From DSXH01 sp964532065 (GTDB taxonomy: Bacteria; Bacteroidota; Ignavibacteria; Ignavibacteriales; Melioribacteraceae), in NCBI GenBank assembly GCA_964532065.1, contig CAZHHG010000001.1, positions 1 to 64,000 on the forward strand: a stretch of 64,000 nucleotides of DNA, read 5' to 3'. The notes beneath the pieces are model-generated. The model did no database searches. It was given only the letters and a program-made list of their open reading frames with translations, and was not told the DNA's origin. Made by a program: the position numbers and the translations under genes. This document shows, one piece after another, positions 61,485 through 64,000 of this stretch. Each line of letters opens with the position of its first letter. The first letter of the stretch is position 1.

Positions 61485-62333
61485 CTATTCGCTTACAATC
61501 TCGGTACCGACACCTTCTTCGGTAAATATTTCGAGAAGGAGGGCGTGTTCAATTCTGCCGTCAATAATATGGACTTTGCTTACGCCTTCGTTAAGAGCAT
61601 TGAGAGCCGATTCAACCTTGGGAATCATTCCGCCGTTTATAACTCCGCTGTTAATAAAATCCAGAATCTGTTTTTCTGTTAGATGGGGAACCAAATCATT
61701 ATTGATTTTTACTCCTTCGGTATCGCTCAGGTAGACAAGTTTGGCCGCATCAATAGCTCCTGCAATTGATCCGGCTGCTATATCGGCATTTACATTAAAA
61801 ACCGATCCGTTAACATCCACGCCCATCGGTGCAATTACAGGTAAATACCCGTCCTTAAGTAAATTCTTAATAAGCGCTTCATTAACATCAATCACTTCGC
61901 CGACAAGCCCCAAATCCTCTTTAATATATTTTTTCACCTTTATCATATCCCCATCAATTCCGCTGATCCCCACTGCTCTTCCGCCGTGAATATTTATTCT
62001 CCTCACAATATCTTTATTTATTGATCCGGCAAGAACCATCCGAACCACATCAAGAGTCTCTTCATCTGTATATCTTTGGCCATTCACAAATTTTGTTTGA
62101 ATGTTGAGTTTATTCGAAAGTGAAGTAATCTCTTTTCCGCCTCCGTGTATCACGACAATATTAATTCCGATTTTTCTGAGCAGCGTAACATCCTTTGCTA
62201 TCATCGTTTTTAACTTCTCGTCTTCCATAACGGCGCCGCCGTATTTTACAACGAACGTCTTTCCCTCAAATTGCTGAATGTAAGGAAGCGCTTCGATCAG
62301 AACATCTTCTTTTTTGAAGGTCGCGGTCGTCAA
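61485..62333 (-). CDS. argB: Acetylglutamate kinase
   Basis: Phosphorylates N-acetylglutamate. The 282-residue amino acid kinase has FVVKYGGAVM and VIHGGGKEI at the N-terminus, RRINIHGGRAVGISGIDG, and the C-terminal GGMIPKVESALNALN. The start is TTG at 62333, chosen because it overlaps the argJ stop (TTGA), GGGAG lies upstream, and no earlier ATG preserves the N-terminus. Both neighbours are arginine genes. Confidence 0.95.
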   Translation of the reverse strand: MTTATFKKEDVLIEALPYIQQFEGKTFVVKYGGAVMEDEKLKTMIAKDVTLLRKIGINIVVIHGGGKEITSLSNKLNIQTKFVNGQRYTDEETLDVVRMVLAGSINKDIVRRINIHGGRAVGISGIDGDMIKVKKYIKEDLGLVGEVIDVNEALIKNLLKDGYLPVIAPMGVDVNGSVFNVNADIAAGSIAGAIDAAKLVYLSDTEGVKINNDLVPHLTEKQILDFINSGVINGGMIPKVESALNALNEGVSKVHIIDGRIEHALLLEIFTEEGVGTEIVSE

Positions 62334-63514
62334 GATCTGTAGCTCCCGTTAATTTTTACATAGTCTTCGGAGAAGTCGCATGTCCAGCAATTCGCAGATT
62401 CGCTTCCTGAATTGAGATTAACTTTAAGCCGGACATTTTTCCCCTTTAAAGTCTGGTTTGCTACCGCATTAGGAAGCGTAACAATGTAGTTCTGCCTCAA
62501 TATCTGAGTGTCGTTTATGAAGATCTCAAATTTTTCGGGATCAAACTCAATCCCGGAATAACCGACCGCAGCAATAATCCTGCCCCAGTTAGCATCCTCA
62601 CCATGGATAGCCGTTTTTACTAGAGGTGAAAGGGCAATTGTTTTAGCGGCTTTTAGAGCATCCTGTTCCGAATTTGCCCCTTCTACAATCACCTCGATCA
62701 ATTTAGTTGCACCCTCGCCGTCGCGGATTATATCAATTGCCAGTTTTTTTAGAATCTGAAATAGTTCTGATTCGAAAGCTTCGCACGAATTACTCTCTTC
62801 TGTAATTGAGACACCAGAAGCTCCGTTTGCAAGCATTAAAACCATGTCGTTTGTACTTGTATCTCCATCTACAACAATCCTGTTGAATGTTTTATCGACT
62901 GTTTTTTTCAGCATCTGCTGTAAAAGAGTCTTCTCAATTGCCGCATCAGTAGTAATAAAACCGAGCATTGTGGCCATATTGGGATGAATCATTCCAGAAC
63001 CTTTGGCAATTCCGCTTACGGTTACTTCTTTGCCGTCAATATTAAATGTGGAAGATTCCGTTTTATAGAATGTATCGGTGGTCATTATTGCTTCTGCAGC
63101 ATCTTTTTCATCACCAACAACAAGGCAATCTTTAATTACTGCAATTCCATTTAATATTTTTTCAATTGGCAACGGTTCGCCGATTACACCGGTGGATGCT
63201 ACAAGCACCTCCTCTTTTTTAATACCGAGAATAGCTGCCGTATGTTCAGTCATAAGTTCGGAATCAATATATCCTCTTTCGCCGGTGCACGCATTAGCAT
63301 TACCACTGTTGACAATTATCGCGTAAGTATTTTCACTTTCTTTCAAATGTTTTTTACTGAGTAAAACAGGTGCTGCCTGAACTTTATTAAGTGTAAAAAC
63401 TCCTGCGGCTGTTGCCGGGTAATCTGAGACAATTACGGCAAGGTCCTTTCTCGATTTTTTTATCCCACAATGAATTCCGGCGGATTTAAATCCCGATGGT
63501 AATTTTGTATTCAT
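62330..63514 (-). CDS. argJ: Bifunctional glutamate N-acetyltransferase/amino-acid acetyltransferase
   Basis: Recycles the acetyl group from N-acetylornithine onto glutamate. The 394-residue precursor self-cleaves before Thr182 (counted from the chosen start) in GSGMIHPNMATML, creating the Thr nucleophile. HCGIKKSRKDLAVI and IVNSGNANACTGERG are N-terminal family blocks, and the C-terminal VLMLANGA-like block (MVLMLANGASG) is present. ATG at 63514 gives an exact ATGA overlap with the argC stop, so it is preferred over 63550. Because argJ is here, a cyclic pathway is expected. Confidence 0.95.
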   Translation of the reverse strand: MNTKLPSGFKSAGIHCGIKKSRKDLAVIVSDYPATAAGVFTLNKVQAAPVLLSKKHLKESENTYAIIVNSGNANACTGERGYIDSELMTEHTAAILGIKKEEVLVASTGVIGEPLPIEKILNGIAVIKDCLVVGDEKDAAEAIMTTDTFYKTESSTFNIDGKEVTVSGIAKGSGMIHPNMATMLGFITTDAAIEKTLLQQMLKKTVDKTFNRIVVDGDTSTNDMVLMLANGASGVSITEESNSCEAFESELFQILKKLAIDIIRDGEGATKLIEVIVEGANSEQDALKAAKTIALSPLVKTAIHGEDANWGRIIAAVGYSGIEFDPEKFEIFINDTQILRQNYIVTLPNAVANQTLKGKNVRLKVNLNSGSESANCWTCDFSEDYVKINGSYRS

Positions 63515-64000
63515 GCTGATTGCGCTTTTAAGTATTTCTTCTTTGAACATTTTAGAATCCCTTCGGTATGATCAATTCCGAAAATAATATTCATGTTTTG
63601 AACCGCCTGGCCGGCAGCTCCTTTAATTAAATTATCAATTGTTGAAAGAACTGTTATGATTCCATTGTTAACTGAAAAACCGATATCACAATAATTGGTT
63701 CCGGTTACATTCTTAATTTCCGGCATTGCGGGATGAACAACTCTGATAAACGGAGAATCGGAATAATATTTTTTAAATACGTCTATACATAATTTTTCAT
63801 CAACATTTATATTAGTTTTCATTTGAATTGTTGTGTATATACCTCTTGTTATTGGAAGTAAGTGCGGGACAAAAGAGAATGCCGGATCTGAACCGCTAAA
63901 CAAAGCTATATATTTTTTAATTTCCGGAATATGCTGGTGATTCCCCACTTTATATGCTCTTATGTTTTCATTTATTTCGGAGAATATCATATTTTCGGAT
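63511..64000 (-). CDS. argC: N-acetyl-gamma-glutamyl-phosphate reductase, C-terminal part (partial)
   Basis: The frame stays open to the window edge (S-E-N-M-I-F-S-E-I...), so the gene begins outside. The visible ~163 residues include the catalytic-His element GNHQHIPEI, LLPITRGIYTTI, IRVVHPAMPEIKNVTGTNYCDIG and the C-terminal AAGQAVQNMNIIFG, all typical of ArgC. The N-terminal NADP-binding part and the catalytic Cys are missing from the window. Confidence 0.93.
   Translation of the reverse strand, partial: SENMIFSEINENIRAYKVGNHQHIPEIKKYIALFSGSDPAFSFVPHLLPITRGIYTTIQMKTNINVDEKLCIDVFKKYYSDSPFIRVVHPAMPEIKNVTGTNYCDIGFSVNNGIITVLSTIDNLIKGAAGQAVQNMNIIFGIDHTEGILKCSKKKYLKAQSA

Overview
The window is a chromosomal segment of a moderately AT-rich bacterium, most likely from the Bacteroidota/Chlorobiota/Ignavibacteriota group and probably an Ignavibacteria-like organism. 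This is inferred from gene content and style: DUF4097 surface proteins, YfhO, M13 peptidase, AACC/CGTC ECF-type promoter motifs, a TAnnTTTG-type promoter and a hairpin repeat of a Bacteroidota-like kind. No 16S gene is present and no search was run, so the placement is tentative. Coding density is high. No tRNA, CRISPR array or prophage was recognised. The only stretches longer than about 200 bases without a protein gene are the RNase P RNA region and the repeats flanking a small transposase.

Layout. (1) 1-7380: the end of a sugar-nucleotide epimerase gene, then a surface-polysaccharide cluster (GT4 glycosyltransferase, YfhO membrane protein, Wzx-like flippase, GT2 glycosyltransferase, DUF115/GT42-like protein). 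(2) 7451-8977: an AbgT-family transporter. (3) 9090-14627: a complete pseudaminic acid pathway (pseB, pseC, a pseG-pseH fusion, pseI, SpsF/PseF-type cytidylyltransferase) in one tightly packed + strand operon. (4) 14653-16110: a Tat-exported glycosylasparaginase-like hydrolase and a small secreted NTF2-like protein. (5) 16161-21986 (-): prfA, a GT2 glycosyltransferase, miaA, and a large cNMP-binding/GAF/kinase protein whose phospho-acceptor His is replaced. (6) 22012-27533: an AlkA-like glycosylase with an ECF sigma/soluble anti-sigma pair (+), converging on a second operon (-) of ECF sigma, membrane anti-sigma with HEAT repeats, and two secreted proteins built of 18-residue T-x-G-G repeats. 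(7) 27754-31700: a single-chain restriction-modification enzyme followed by a RAYT/IS200-type transposase between two copies of a 185-187 bp two-hairpin element. (8) 31783-38540: secreted 5'-nucleotidase, NHL propeller, threonine synthase (-), and a BlaI/BlaR1-type regulator-peptidase pair. (9) 38596-42685 (-): ruvA, ruvC, yebC, recJ and RNase P RNA. (10) 42830-53624: aspartase with an N-terminal cNMP-binding-like domain, AI-2E family protein, GH13 lipoprotein, PAS-rich histidine kinase, GNAT, TlpA-like thioredoxin, an unknown lipoprotein, an O-methyltransferase and a small unknown protein. (11) 53672-58076 (-): an ABC-2 transporter pair and an M13 peptidase. (12) 58244-64000 (-): arginine biosynthesis genes in transcription order argC (cut by the window end), argJ, argB, argR, argG, argH.

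How the parts work together. The first 14.6 kb can make and export a surface glycan and supply CMP-pseudaminic acid to it. The 22-27.5 kb block looks like two envelope-responsive ECF modules, one of which appears to control its own repeat-protein outputs. The arg block is a complete run from N-acetylglutamate to argininosuccinate cleavage, except that argD and the transcarbamylase are not in this window.

The most unusual items are the ECF/HEAT anti-sigma/18-residue-repeat operon with a hairpin repeat between sigma and anti-sigma genes, the RAYT with its paired two-hairpin elements, the cNMP-domain-aspartase fusion, and the His-less kinase.
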